64,000 nucleotides of DNA from Pseudomonas cavernicola (lineage in GTDB: Bacteria; Pseudomonadota; Gammaproteobacteria; Pseudomonadales; Pseudomonadaceae). A model generated the notes under the pieces. The model was not told the DNA's origin and made no database searches. It saw only the letters and a list, made by a program, of their open reading frames with translations. The DNA lies in contig NZ_QYUR01000006.1 of NCBI RefSeq assembly GCF_003596405.1, forward strand, positions 1-64,000. The letters are read 5' to 3'. Both the position numbers and the translations under genes were made by a program. Positions 1 to 9,384 of the stretch are shown in pieces (the stretch's first letter is position 1; each line of letters begins with the position of its first letter).

Positions 1-2063
1 TGAGCAGCGCTGAGCTAACTCTGCTGCAGGCCCGCACCGAAGGCTGGATCACGGCATTGCACTTGGCGGCACTGGCATTGGCCCGACACCCGAATCGAGC
101 AGCCTTTCTCGCGGGGTTGTCCGGTACCGAGCGCAACATCGCCGATTATCTGGCGAGGACGTGCTCGCCAGTCTGCCGGAGAGCTTGCAGCTGTTTCTTG
201 ACCAGACTTCGGTGCTCGATGAGTTCAATGCGGAGTTGTGCAATGCCCTGACTGGCAGGCGCGATGGCCTCGATATGCTGATGCGGCTACAAACGGAGCA
301 GCTGTTCGTGATTCCGCTGGACGAGCAGGGTGAATGGTTTCGATTTCACCACCTGTTTGCCGAGTTTCTCCAGGGACGCTTGGCCAGGCGTAGCGATCCC
401 GCGACGTTGCTGCATTCTGCGGCGCGCTGGTGTGAGAGCCATGACCTGCCGGATCGCGCGATCAAATACGCCTTGCGCGCCCGCGACTACAGCTTTGCGG
501 CGGAGTTGCTGGAGCGGCAGGGTGCGCGACTGATCGCGAGTAATCGGGTCTATGGCATTCTCGCGATACTCAAGAGCGTGCCAACCGAGGTGATTCGCGA
601 GCATGCCAGTGTTTCAGATTTTCTATGCCTGGCAACTGGCTTTCGAGCAGAAGTTCGCCGATGCCGAAGCGCTGATAGAGGAGGTCAGCACGCGCTTGCT
701 GCAAGGCCGTGGCAAGGGTATGCACTTCGGCTTGCTGGAGTTGTTAGCGGCGGCGCAGGTCCTCAAGGCCTTGGTACTGCTGTATCAAGACAAATTGGAA
801 AGCTGTTTGAAAGTCGCCCGGCAGTGGTTGGGTATGGCGCCGGATAACCAGCCGGTATTTCGCGCCAGCCTTTCCTGCGTGCAAGCGGCGGCTTATGCGC
901 TACTCGGTGAATTCGGCGAAGCGGCCAAGTCGATTGCGCTGGCGCGTGACAACTTGCGCCTGTCGAAAGTGAATACCTGCATGTGATGACCAGCTTGATC
1001 GAGGCACTGATCTGCAAGGAGAACGGTGAACTCGAGCGCGGGCGCGCACTGGCCGAGGCCGCGCGCGGGCGGGTGGAGCGGGTGTTCGGTCGGCGCAGTC
1101 GGGTCGGCGGCCGTTGGCCCTGGCCTATGCGGATTTGCTCTACGAACAGGATCGGCATGCGGCCATTCTCGCCGAATTACCACTGGCCACGACCTGGCGC
1201 GACGTTGCGACACCGATCGAGTTGATTAGCCGGGGCAAATTGGTCATGGCACGGGCGCGTTTCTTCGCTGGCGAGCCCGAGCAAGGTCTGGCCCAGCTCG
1301 ACGAATGGCTGGCAGAGCTGCACGGTGCAGGTTACGAACGCGTGTTTGCCCTGGGCATGAGTTGTAAGGTGCAGTTTCTACTCTGGTTGCGGCGGCCGAA
1401 TGAGGCCGAGCGCGTGTGCTTGCAAATGCAGCGGCACTTGGCCGTGTTGCCGGCAGGGCGTTACCTCGATGCAGAGACTGCGCTGGCACTTTCCGAGGCA
1501 CGCCTGGCTCTCTGCGAGCGGCGTGCGGATAAAGCGCAAGCCAGTCTGGAAGCCTGCTTGGCAAAACAAACCGCGGATCACCAGCGTGACCGCCGCTTGC
1601 GTCTGTCCTTGTTACTTTCTGTGGCGTATTGGCGCAAAGGTAACAGCGAAAAAGCCTTCGCCTTGTTTCAGCCAACCTCGAAGATGCCTGGAACAGTGGC
1701 TACCGCCGGTTATTCCAGGATGATGCGTTGTGGCTGCTACCGCTCTGGGACGCCTGGCGGGTGGCGGAACCGAAGCGTTCAGCCGCTTGGCAAGGGGTGG
1801 CGGAGTTGCTTCGTGAGCAATGCCGCCGGTTGGCCGTAGATCCTGAAAGTTTCAATGAGAATCAAGATGTTAGCCACCGCGAGCGGGAGATTTTGCGCTT
1901 CGTGGCGGCGGGCTTGTCGAACCGTGACATTGCCCAGGCGGTGCATTTGTCGGAGGCCACGATCAAATGGCATCTGCATAACCTGTTCGCCAAGTTAGGG
2001 GTGCGCAGCCGCACGCAAGCGGTACTCAAGGGTAAGAGCATGGGGTTGTTGAGCGAGGCTTGA
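1..2063 (+). pseudogene. Broken, 5'-truncated copy of the 906-aa MalT-like LuxR regulator
   Basis: This mirrors the 3' three quarters of the intact gene at 13592-16312. It enters at the window edge near residue 219 and ends with the same LuxR helix-turn-helix and stop. Relative to the intact copy I see a lost c near 158, an inserted c near 607, a lost g near 963, a lost g near 1109 and a lost c near 1677. Each shifts the frame, so no continuous protein can be read. Since the intact copy is complete, these are read as sequence errors of the fold-back arm, not as real gene decay. Confidence 0.9.
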
Positions 2064-2304
2064 TCACGCGGTAGGGCTAGCCCTCGGCCGTGCTCCATCC
2101 CTTGGATGGGCTGGCAGGCGGGAGCGGGCCCAGTAGTTTTGTAACCAGGGCGGGAAGCACAGTGCTTCACGAGTCCAGAGCTGATGCGACTAGGGAAGCA
2201 GCGTCAGGCCTGGAGATCGGCGTGAGCCGATTCAGCTGCCAGTGACAGGAGTCGACGGTAGTGCCCGGGGAACAACCCATCTGTGATCTTTGGAGACAAC
2301 AACA

Positions 2305-2751
2305 ATGAAAAGCTTAAAACAACTGGCTCTTGTCGCTGCTGTACTGGCTGTTCCGTTCATGGCTCAAGCCGATCTGAAAGCGATGGATGACTCCGCTCTG
2401 TCGACTGTGACCGGTCAGGATGGGATCAGCATCTCCGGTAACTTCGGTGGCGCCATCGGCAACGTGGCCTACACCGATTCAGGCAATAGCCTGCACCTGA
2501 ACAACATCGCTTTCTCTGGTTTCACTATTCTCGATACGGCCCCTGTGACCGTTGATGTGATCGATAACGGCGCCGGCTTGAAGCAACTGGCCATTGGCCT
2601 GCCGGGTATGACTGGCACCGTTTCCGTGGGCGGCATCTATGTCGGTGGCACCTATGCCGCCGGCGCCGTCACCGGCGCTGCCAGCATCGGCGCCCTGGCC
2701 ATCAGCGACATGAACATGGCCGGTACCACTGTAAAGGTCTGGGGTCACTGA
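2305..2751 (+). CDS. filA: Mirror copy of FilA-like exported protein
   Basis: This encodes the same 148-aa protein as 12904-13350 with no frameshift. The start is the ATG at 2305, preceded by ggag about ten bases upstream, rather than the in-frame TTG at 2290. It has a Sec signal peptide ending near MAQA and a low-complexity Gly/Ala/Thr-rich body. It lies in the fold-back left arm and probably does not exist as a second gene in the genome; see the right-arm entry for biology. Confidence 0.6.
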   Translation: MKSLKQLALVAAVLAVPFMAQADLKAMDDSALSTVTGQDGISISGNFGGAIGNVAYTDSGNSLHLNNIAFSGFTILDTAPVTVDVIDNGAGLKQLAIGLPGMTGTVSVGGIYVGGTYAAGAVTGAASIGALAISDMNMAGTTVKVWGH

Positions 2752-2776
2752 GTTAGTTTGGCAGGTTAGACCTGGA

Positions 2777-2810
2777 AAGCCTTATCGGCCTCGGCTGATA
2801 AGGCTTTTCT
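2777..2810 (+). terminator. Mirror copy of the filA-filB hairpin
   Basis: This is a stem of about ten pairs (aagccttatc / gataaggctt) followed by a short T run. It is the mirror of 12847-12879 and belongs to the artefactual arm. Confidence 0.6.
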
Positions 2811-2841
2811 CCTAATAAAAGTCGCTCCATCAGGACTGCAA

Positions 2842-3603
2842 ATGATCGAGATTCTCCTGGGTAGCCTGATCGGTGTATTTGGCTTCACCGAAGCGGTGGA
2901 CACCAAGCCGCCGGCACAAGGCACCGTCAATCTCACCCAATCGCTGACGCCCAATGGCCCGCTGCGCGAGTCGGTGACGTTGGAGCCGATGAGCCAGTTG
3001 CAGTTTCGCAATGTGATCCGTCAGGCCTATGACTACAGCTGCGGTTCGGCGGCGCTGACCAGCATGCTCGACTATTTCCTTGGCCGTAATCTGCAAGAGC
3101 GGCAAGTGATGGAGGGGCTGCTGCGCTACGGTGAGGCGGACAAAATCGTCGAGCGGCGGGGTTTTTCGCTGCTGGACATGAAACGTTTCGTCGCCGCTTT
3201 GGGTTACAAAAGCGGCGGCTTCCGCGCGGCGTTCTCCGATCTGGACGAACTGGAGCATCCGGCGCTGGTGCCGATCGAATATGCCGGTTTCAAGCATTTC
3301 GTGGTGGTGCGCGATGTCTATAACGACCACGTCTTCGTCGCCGATCCGGCCCTCGGCAATATCAGTTTTACCCGTACCCGCTTCGAGGAAATCTGGGATC
3401 AGAACGTGCTTTTCGTGATCTTTCCCAGCGGGCAGGAACCGCATAACGCGATGGCTTTGACCGAGCGTGATTTGCGCATCATCGATGACCGTACGATAAG
3501 CCTGCTGGCCTTTCGCGAGTTCCCACAAATCACCAAGTTCTCCGAGAATCAGGCCACTGAACTGGGTTCCGGGGGCGATATTCAGTACATCCGGCGCAAG
3601 TGA
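2842..3603 (+). CDS. filB: Mirror copy of C39 family peptidase (FilB-like)
   Basis: This encodes the same 253-aa protein as 12052-12813, with the Cys motif YSCGSAA and the His motif KHFVVVRD intact. It is one of two left-arm genes that escaped indels. It lies in the fold-back arm and is probably not a genuine second copy. Confidence 0.6.
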   Translation: MIEILLGSLIGVFGFTEAVDTKPPAQGTVNLTQSLTPNGPLRESVTLEPMSQLQFRNVIRQAYDYSCGSAALTSMLDYFLGRNLQERQVMEGLLRYGEADKIVERRGFSLLDMKRFVAALGYKSGGFRAAFSDLDELEHPALVPIEYAGFKHFVVVRDVYNDHVFVADPALGNISFTRTRFEEIWDQNVLFVIFPSGQEPHNAMALTERDLRIIDDRTISLLAFREFPQITKFSENQATELGSGGDIQYIRRK

Positions 3604-3654
3604 TGTTCACGGCAACCAATGCCCGGCATAACAAAAATAACTGGGGATAGCGTC

Positions 3655-4658
3655 ATGGGTGTGAAGAGGTGTGCATGGCTAGTCATGCTGGCGCTAACTG
3701 TGGCGCAGTCGTTATGGGCTGCTGAGCCCTCGGTCGAGGATGCCCGTGAGGCGTTGAGCAAGAAGGAGGATGACGCTGACAGCGCCAAGGCGCTGGAACA
3801 GGTTTTTCAGGCGGCGGAAAAGAGCTACACGCTGCTGAAAAAGGGAGAGCGTACGCTGACCTATGGCTTCGACTACTCGCTGGTGCGCGACACCCAGATC
3901 CAGAGCGTGCGCACCGGCAACAATGTGTTCAGCGTGCTTGCGCAAAGCGAGGCACAGCATACCTTCACCAACTCTTTCACCTTCGATTACGGGGTCTGGG
4001 ACAACCTGACCTTCAGCATGCGCCTGCCGTTTATTGCCAAGTACGACACCGAACGCGATTTGAACGCCTACAGCTTGGGCGATCTCTCTGCCAGCCTGCG
4101 CTGGCAGCCTTGGGCCTCGGTGCGTGGCAAGCCGGTGACGACCCTGTATGCCACCCTGGGTTTGCCCACTGGCACCAGCCCTACGACATCAACAGCGACA
4201 AAGACCTGTCGACTGGCAGCGGTTATTACAGCATCGGCGGTGGTGCCAACCTATCTTATGTGATCGACCCAGTGGTGCTCTTCGGCTCGCTGGGTTACAC
4301 CTACAACGTGCCGGTGACCGACATCAATCAGGCGCGTGGCGGGCGCAAGCTGGAGAAAGTCGATCCGGGCTCGACCCTGTCGTTCAGCATGGGCTTTGCC
4401 TATGCGCTGTCCTATGACGTTTCGCTCTCCACTTCCTACCAGATGGCGCAGACCTTCAAGCCGACTTACACCTTCGCCGACACCAGCTTCGAGGGTACCG
4501 AGCAGACCAGTTCGATCATGAACTTCTCGCTGGGGCTGAGGACCTCGCCAGACTACATCGTCAACATCAATGCCGGCTTTGGCATGACGGAGGACTCGCC
4601 CGACGTGTTGTTGGGGGTGTCGATGCCACTGGATATCAAAGGCCTGAAGGCCCAATAA
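3655..4658 (+). pseudogene. filC: Frameshifted mirror copy of FilC-like outer membrane protein
   Basis: This is identical to the gene at 10996-12000 except for one lost c in the run after GLPTGTSP (near 4181), which shifts the frame two thirds of the way through the first half. The upstream part reads into an unrelated tail ending at 4263, and the true frame resumes to the stop at 4658. It is read as a sequencing indel in the fold-back arm. Confidence 0.85.
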
Positions 4659-4676
4659 CCCGCGAGCGAGCACGTC

Positions 4677-6268
4677 ATGACTATGCGTATTTCGCCGCTG
4701 GCGCGGGCGATTGCCGGGATCGGCATGCTCTGGATGGGGGTCGCGCAGGCGCAACTGGCGCAGAACCTGACCATCGGCAACCCCAAGGCGATGGCCATGG
4801 GCAACGCGATTACCGCGGATTTCAGCGGTATCGACGCGGTGCATTACAACCCCGCGGCCCTGACTAAACTGAAAGGCCGGCAGACCACCGTCAAGTTCAT
4901 CGCCGGGGTGATGGACATTCGTGCCGACTTCAACGCACCGCCCGGTTACGGCAGCAACTTTCTCGGTCTGAACGACGATCCAGTCGCCAACAGTTCCAGC
5001 CGCACCACGACGTCGGCCATGTATTTGCCGGGGTTGGGCGGCGCGACCGAGGTGCCGCTGTTGTTCGCGCCGCTGGCGGGCTTGTCGATCAATCCGCCGG
5101 GCTCGAAGTTCACCTTCGCCACCAACGTCTACACCCCGCAGGCGCTGGGTTATTCTCGCGATGACAACGATCCGGCGCGCTACCAGGGTAAGGAAGTGGT
5201 GCTGCAGCGCTTGACCTACTTTTCGCCCTCGCTGGGTTACCAGATGAATGACGAACTGTCACTCGGGTTGTCGATCGGCTTTTCCCATCAGGCGGTAGCG
5301 CTCAACCAGGATTTCCGCGCCCCCGGTGTGCTCACTGGTTTCACCGGCGTGGCCCAGGATGCGCTGTGCACCGTCGATGGCAACCCGTTCGAGGTGCTGC
5401 TGAACATTTGTGGCGGTGATCTGGGGCCCTTTACCGATATCGCCAACATCGATGTGGACATGCAACAGTCCTTGTCGCCGACCTGGAACGTCGGTTTTCT
5501 CTGGGAGCCGAGCGACTGGTTCGCCCTCGGCGCGGTGTATCAGAGCGAGGCCAAGATGCATCTGCAGGGCCAGTACCGGGTCGACTACTCGCAGGACTGG
5601 CAGGGCTTTTGGCAGGGCCTAGACAGCTCGCTGATCGGCGCGATCTTCAACAGCATCACCCGGATGGGGTGTTCGACGAGGAGAGGGGCAACGTCTCCAT
5701 GGATCTGACCTATCCGGCGCATTTCGCCAGTGGGATCAAGCTCAAGCCGCATCCGCAATGGCAGATCAACTTCGACCTGAAGTGGACCGACTACAAGGCT
5801 TGGGAGAAGTTCGAGTTGGAGTTCGACCAGCCCCTGGATGTGCTTAAGATCGCCAGTCTGTTCTCACCGGACAATGCCACGGCGACCACCATCACCCTCG
5901 ATCGTGACTACGAGTCGGTGTGGAGCTGGGCAGTTGGTGTCGAATATGAGCTCAATGAGCGCCTGAGCCTGCGTGTCGGCTATGAGCCGCGGCCTTCGGC
6001 CGTTCCAGGCAATAAGGCGGATATTCTTGCGCCGTTGGGCGATGCTCAGCTGTACGGGCTCGGCGCTGGTTATCGTTGGGACAAGGACACGGTGATCGAT
6101 ATCGGCTTCAACTATCTGGTCAGCAAGCAGAGCATTCCGGCACGCTCCAGTTGCAACATCAACTGCTCGGATATCGACAGCATGGTCTACAACCCCTATG
6201 CCGATCTCGATGTCGAAACCAGCGTCAAGGCTTATGTGCTGGCGCTGACTTATCGGACCACCTTCTGA
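4677..6268 (+). pseudogene. filD: Frameshifted mirror copy of FadL/OmpP1-family protein (FilD-like)
   Basis: This matches the 530-aa gene at 9385-10977 apart from one lost c near 5660 (cccc to ccc), which truncates the first open frame at 5708. The correct frame continues to 6268. It is a fold-back arm copy and not a real pseudogene. Confidence 0.85.
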
Positions 6269-6269
6269 T

Positions 6270-7430
6270 ATGCGTAGCCTACTGCTGCTCCTAACTCTCG
6301 TTGGTCTGGCCTCGGTGCAGGCCAGCAACGGCAAGTACTTGACCTGGGTCGATGATCAGGGGCGGGTGCACAACACCTTTGTCGATGGCAATTTCGCTAA
6401 ACAGCAGCACCAGGCCGCGCGGCGAATCAGCCAAAGCGATCAGGCGCGGATGAACGATGATTCGGCAACGCGCTGGCCCGGCAGCAAAAACAATGGCGAA
6501 AGCAAACGCCGCTATTAACCTGGGTGGATGCCAGCGGCAATTTGCAGAACAGCTTCTATGCCGGCACCCAACAAACGGCAGGGAAGAGCGATGTGCTGCT
6601 GCCCAATGGCGAGCGTTCCGGTGAGTACATCGATGCCGATGTGCTGGAGGGGCGCAACTTTGTTCGCCCTGAGCACGGCAGCCCGTACTACACCTGGGTC
6701 GATGAGCAAGGGCGAATGCACAACTCAGCGGTGCCGGAGCAAGGTCGCGGGTCAGTGCAGAGGGCGACTGGTGACGGGCTGCCGGTCAAGTACACCGAGG
6801 GTCGCCAGGTCGAATTTGCCAACAAGACAGCGGTATTGCCATCCCTGGATGGCCAGCCCACGGCGGCGATGCAAGCATTATTGGCTGGAGCCCAGGGAAG
6901 CGCGGGGGATGGGCTCTATCAAAGCCTGCTGGACCAGTGCTGTGGGCAGCTGCCTGACGATGCGTTTACTGAACTGTCGGTGCAAGAACCTCGTTACGAG
7001 GAGCTCAATCGCTTCTCGCCGAGCTTTGATTTCCCCATGGGCCGCAGTTACTACGCGGCGCTGAAGCTGCCGCGCTCACAGCGTACGTATGGGTTGCGCG
7101 TACGCAGCTTTGCGAATAAGCAGGTGGTCTATCCCTCGCTACTGTTTCTCGATGAGGCCAAACGCCCAACGCGGCTAGTCAGCGATGCGGTCTATCAACT
7201 GCATGGCGAGACCTGGTATCGCTATGCCTTTATCGAAGGCACTGTGCCGGTCAAGGCTGCGGAAGGTGAACGCTACGTGTTGCTGCTCACCACGACGAGG
7301 ATCGTCATCTACAGACCCTAGACAACAAGCTGTTCAAGCGGCCGTTACAGGACTGGCAGTGAATGACGCAGGAATGCAAACCCATGAGCATGCCGATCAG
7401 GGTGGTTTTGAGTTGGCGATCGTGCGTTAA
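6270..7430 (+). pseudogene. filE: Frameshifted mirror copy of FilE-like protein
   Basis: This matches the 387-aa gene at 8220-9383 with at least three lost bases: near 6516 (creating a stop at 6518), near 7293 and near 7355. Errors become denser towards the hinge. It is a fold-back arm copy. Confidence 0.85.
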
Positions 7431-7517
7431 CCTCAACGCTGGCCAGCTAACTGCGAAAAGCCAAAAGCCCGCGCTAGGCCGGGCTTTTGGTGGTGGTGGT
7501 CAGCCTGCTCCTGGATC

Positions 7518-7745
7518 AGATCTCGCTTGATGCACATGGCCGAACAACTGCTGTGCGAAGCGCATGCGCTCTTCCGGGGTTTCCTGGATGCCTTGGGCTT
7601 TCAGTTCGCCAGCGCCTCGACAGGGCGCGATGTACCGCCATCGTTACGATCTGATTTCAGCGGGCGGGCGTTGAGTCAGAATCAACGGCCTGTCCTGATC
7701 AGCACCATGTCCAGCCGATAAACCCGCATAGTCAGCCGGAGCCAT
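7518..7745 (-). pseudogene. Garbled mirror copy of the ATP-grasp gene end
   Basis: The reverse strand here resembles 7866-8133, the end of the ATP-grasp gene, but with a base missing every few positions, so only short words align. The terminator between this gene and filE is also mirrored at about 7460-7492. This is the part of the fold-back arm closest to the hinge. Confidence 0.75.
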
Positions 7746-7865
7746 TGCATATCGTCGCGCAGCATGCAGGGCGTTGGGTTCGACTGGCAGGTACGCGCCA
7801 ACAGTCAGCAACACCCACACCACAGCGGTGGACGCGTACAGCTCCGACTGGAGGCTTATGAAGCT
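7746..7865. other. Hinge of the inverted repeat, low-quality sequence
   Basis: No clean symmetry or reading frame can be followed here. The + strand codons just before 7865 look like a corrupted ATP-grasp gene: the bases around 7835-7860 make sense as VQLPHWERLM only if several indels are allowed. This fits one raw read turning back on itself with both flanks uncorrected. Confidence 0.7.
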
Positions 7866-8133
7866 GGCTTCCGGCTGCTATGAGCTATGTGGCCTGGGTT
7901 ATATCGGCGTGGACATGGTGCTGGATCAGGACAAAGGCCCGTTGATTCTCGAACTCAACGCCCGCCCCGGCCTGAATATCCAGATCGCTAACGACTGCGG
8001 CTTGGTACATCGCGCCCATGCTGTCGAGGCGCGTCTGGCGGAACTGAAAGCCCAAGGCATCCAGGAAACCCCGGAAGAGCGCATGCGCTTCGCACAGCAG
8101 TTGTTCGGCCATGTGCATCAAGCGGAGATCTGA
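7770..8133 (+). CDS. 3' part of an alpha-L-glutamate ligase-like ATP-grasp protein
   Basis: The last ~90 residues are clear: the block GYIGVDMVLD, then LELNARPGLNIQIAN, is the C-terminal Mg-ATP and substrate site of RimK-like ATP-grasp ligases (alpha-L-glutamate ligase-like family). In Pseudomonas this gene usually sits beside a gene for an inactive transglutaminase fused to seven membrane helices; together they are thought to act in an envelope or peptide-modification pathway of unknown substrate. The N-terminal two thirds is missing because the sequence folds back at the hinge. An ATG at 7774 opens the frame, but residues before about 7850 are unreliable. It converges on filE, with a shared terminator between them. 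Confidence 0.75.
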
Positions 8134-8161
8134 TCCAGGAGCAGGCTGACCCACCACCACC

Positions 8162-8194
8162 AAAAGCCCGGCCTAGCGCCGGGCTTTGGCTTTT
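8162..8194. terminator. Bidirectional terminator between the ATP-grasp gene and filE
   Basis: An inverted repeat (aaaagcccggc ... gccgggcttt) is flanked by A and T runs on both sides, between the convergent stops at 8133 and 8220. It can end both transcripts. Confidence 0.85.
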
Positions 8195-8219
8195 CGCAGT
8201 TAGCTGGCCAGCGTTGAGG

Positions 8220-9383
8220 TTAACGCACGATCGCCAACTCAAAACCACCCTGATCGGCATGCTCATGGGTTTGCATTCCTGCGTCATTCACTGCCAGGTC
8301 CTGTAACGGCCGCTTGAACAGCTTGTTGTCTAGGGTCTGTAGATGACGATCCTCGTCGGTGGTGAGCAGCAACACGTAGCGTTCACCTTCCGCAGCCTTG
8401 ACCGGCACAGTGCCTTCGATAAAGGCATAGCGATACCAGGTCTCGCCATGCAGTTGATAGACCGCATCGCTGACTAGCCGCGTTGGGCGTTTGGCCTCAT
8501 CGAGAAACAGTAGCGAGGGATAGACCACCTGCTTATTCGCAAAGCTGCGTACGCGCAACCCATACGTACGCTGTGAGCGCGGCAGCTTCAGCGCCGCGTA
8601 GTAACTGCGGCCCATGGGGAAATCAAAGCTCGGCGAGAAGCGATTGAGCTCCTCGTAACGAGGTTCTTGCACCGACAGTTCAGTAAACGCATCGTCAGGC
8701 AGCTGCCCACAGCACTGGTCCAGCAGGCTTTGATAGAGCCCATCCCCCGCGCTTCCCTGGGCTCCAGCCAATAATGCTTGCATCGCCGCCGTGGGCTGGC
8801 CATCCAGGGATGGCAATACCGCTGTCTTGTTGGCAAATTCGACCTGGCGACCCTCGGTGTACTTGACCGGCAGCCCGTCACCAGTCGCCCTCTGCACTGA
8901 CCCGCGACCTTGCTCCGGCACCGCTGAGTTGTGCATTCGCCCTTGCTCATCGACCCAGGTGTAGTACGGGCTGCCGTGCTCAGGGCGAACAAAGTTGCGC
9001 CCCTCCAGCACATCGGCATCGATGTACTCACCGGAACGCTCGCCATTGGGCAGCAGCACATCGCTCTTCCCTGCCGTTTGTTGGGTGCCGGCATAGAAGC
9101 TGTTCTGCAAATTGCCGCTGGCATCCACCCAGGTGTAATAGCGGCGTTTGCTTTCGCCATTGTTTTTGCTGCCGGGCCAGCGCGTTGCCGAATCATCGTT
9201 CATCCGCGCCTGATCGCTTTGGCTGATTCGCCGCGCGGCCTGGTGCTGCTGTTTAGCGAAATTGCCATCGACAAAGGTGTTGTGCACCCGCCCCTGATCA
9301 TCGACCCAGGTCAAGTACTTGCCGTTGCTGGCCTGCACCGAGGCCAGACCAACGAGAGTTAGGAGCAGCAGTAGGCTACGCAT
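8220..9383 (-). CDS. filE: FilE-like periplasmic protein with three TWVD repeats and a MalM-like end
   Basis: This is a 387-aa protein with a signal peptide (MRSLLLLLTLVGLASVQA). Three repeats follow near residues 24-40, 82-97 and 139-155, each reading Y-x-TWVD-x-x-G-x-x-(H/Q)N, like the DUF4124-type module of exported proteobacterial proteins. The C-terminal half (from about 225) has FSPSFDF, then LKLPRSQRTYGLRVRSF and YPSLLFLD, which resembles the maltose-operon protein MalM. The overall layout resembles the protein called FilE in Acinetobacter. It starts one base after the filD stop and ends the operon. Its function is unknown; a periplasmic, possibly sugar- or surface-binding role is only inferred. 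Confidence 0.7.
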   Translation of the reverse strand: MRSLLLLLTLVGLASVQASNGKYLTWVDDQGRVHNTFVDGNFAKQQHQAARRISQSDQARMNDDSATRWPGSKNNGESKRRYYTWVDASGNLQNSFYAGTQQTAGKSDVLLPNGERSGEYIDADVLEGRNFVRPEHGSPYYTWVDEQGRMHNSAVPEQGRGSVQRATGDGLPVKYTEGRQVEFANKTAVLPSLDGQPTAAMQALLAGAQGSAGDGLYQSLLDQCCGQLPDDAFTELSVQEPRYEELNRFSPSFDFPMGRSYYAALKLPRSQRTYGLRVRSFANKQVVYPSLLFLDEAKRPTRLVSDAVYQLHGETWYRYAFIEGTVPVKAAEGERYVLLLTTDEDRHLQTLDNKLFKRPLQDLAVNDAGMQTHEHADQGGFELAIVR

Positions 9384-9384
9384 A

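Larger units (their letters stand above)
1..7745. repeat. Left arm of a giant inverted repeat (degraded copy)
   Basis: This arm is the reverse complement of about 7866-15657. Base 1 pairs with base 15657 (sum 15658), base 7501 with 8148 (sum 15649) and base 7740 with 7870 (sum 15610). The left arm has therefore lost about 9 bases net over 7.5 kb, then about 39 more in the last 240 bases. Nearly all differences I inspected are single-base losses in short runs (for example ggg to gg at 1109, cccc to ccc near 4181 and near 5660), with one inserted c near 611. I saw no clear substitutions. This is the error pattern of an uncorrected long read, so the arm is most likely an assembly artefact. Confidence 0.95.

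Noticed and set aside
2830..3528. Long minus-strand frame opposite filB (also 12127-12825)
   Set aside because: It is an antisense frame of a real gene in GC-rich DNA, with no recognisable domain.
1..7430. A genuine second regulator and fil operon (gene duplication)
   Set aside because: All frame-breaking indels are in this arm only and are mostly homopolymer losses. Symmetry with the right arm is otherwise exact and degrades only at the hinge.
7518..7721. Short open frames near the hinge as small genes
   Set aside because: They are garbled mirror images of the ATP-grasp gene end and carry no ribosome site.
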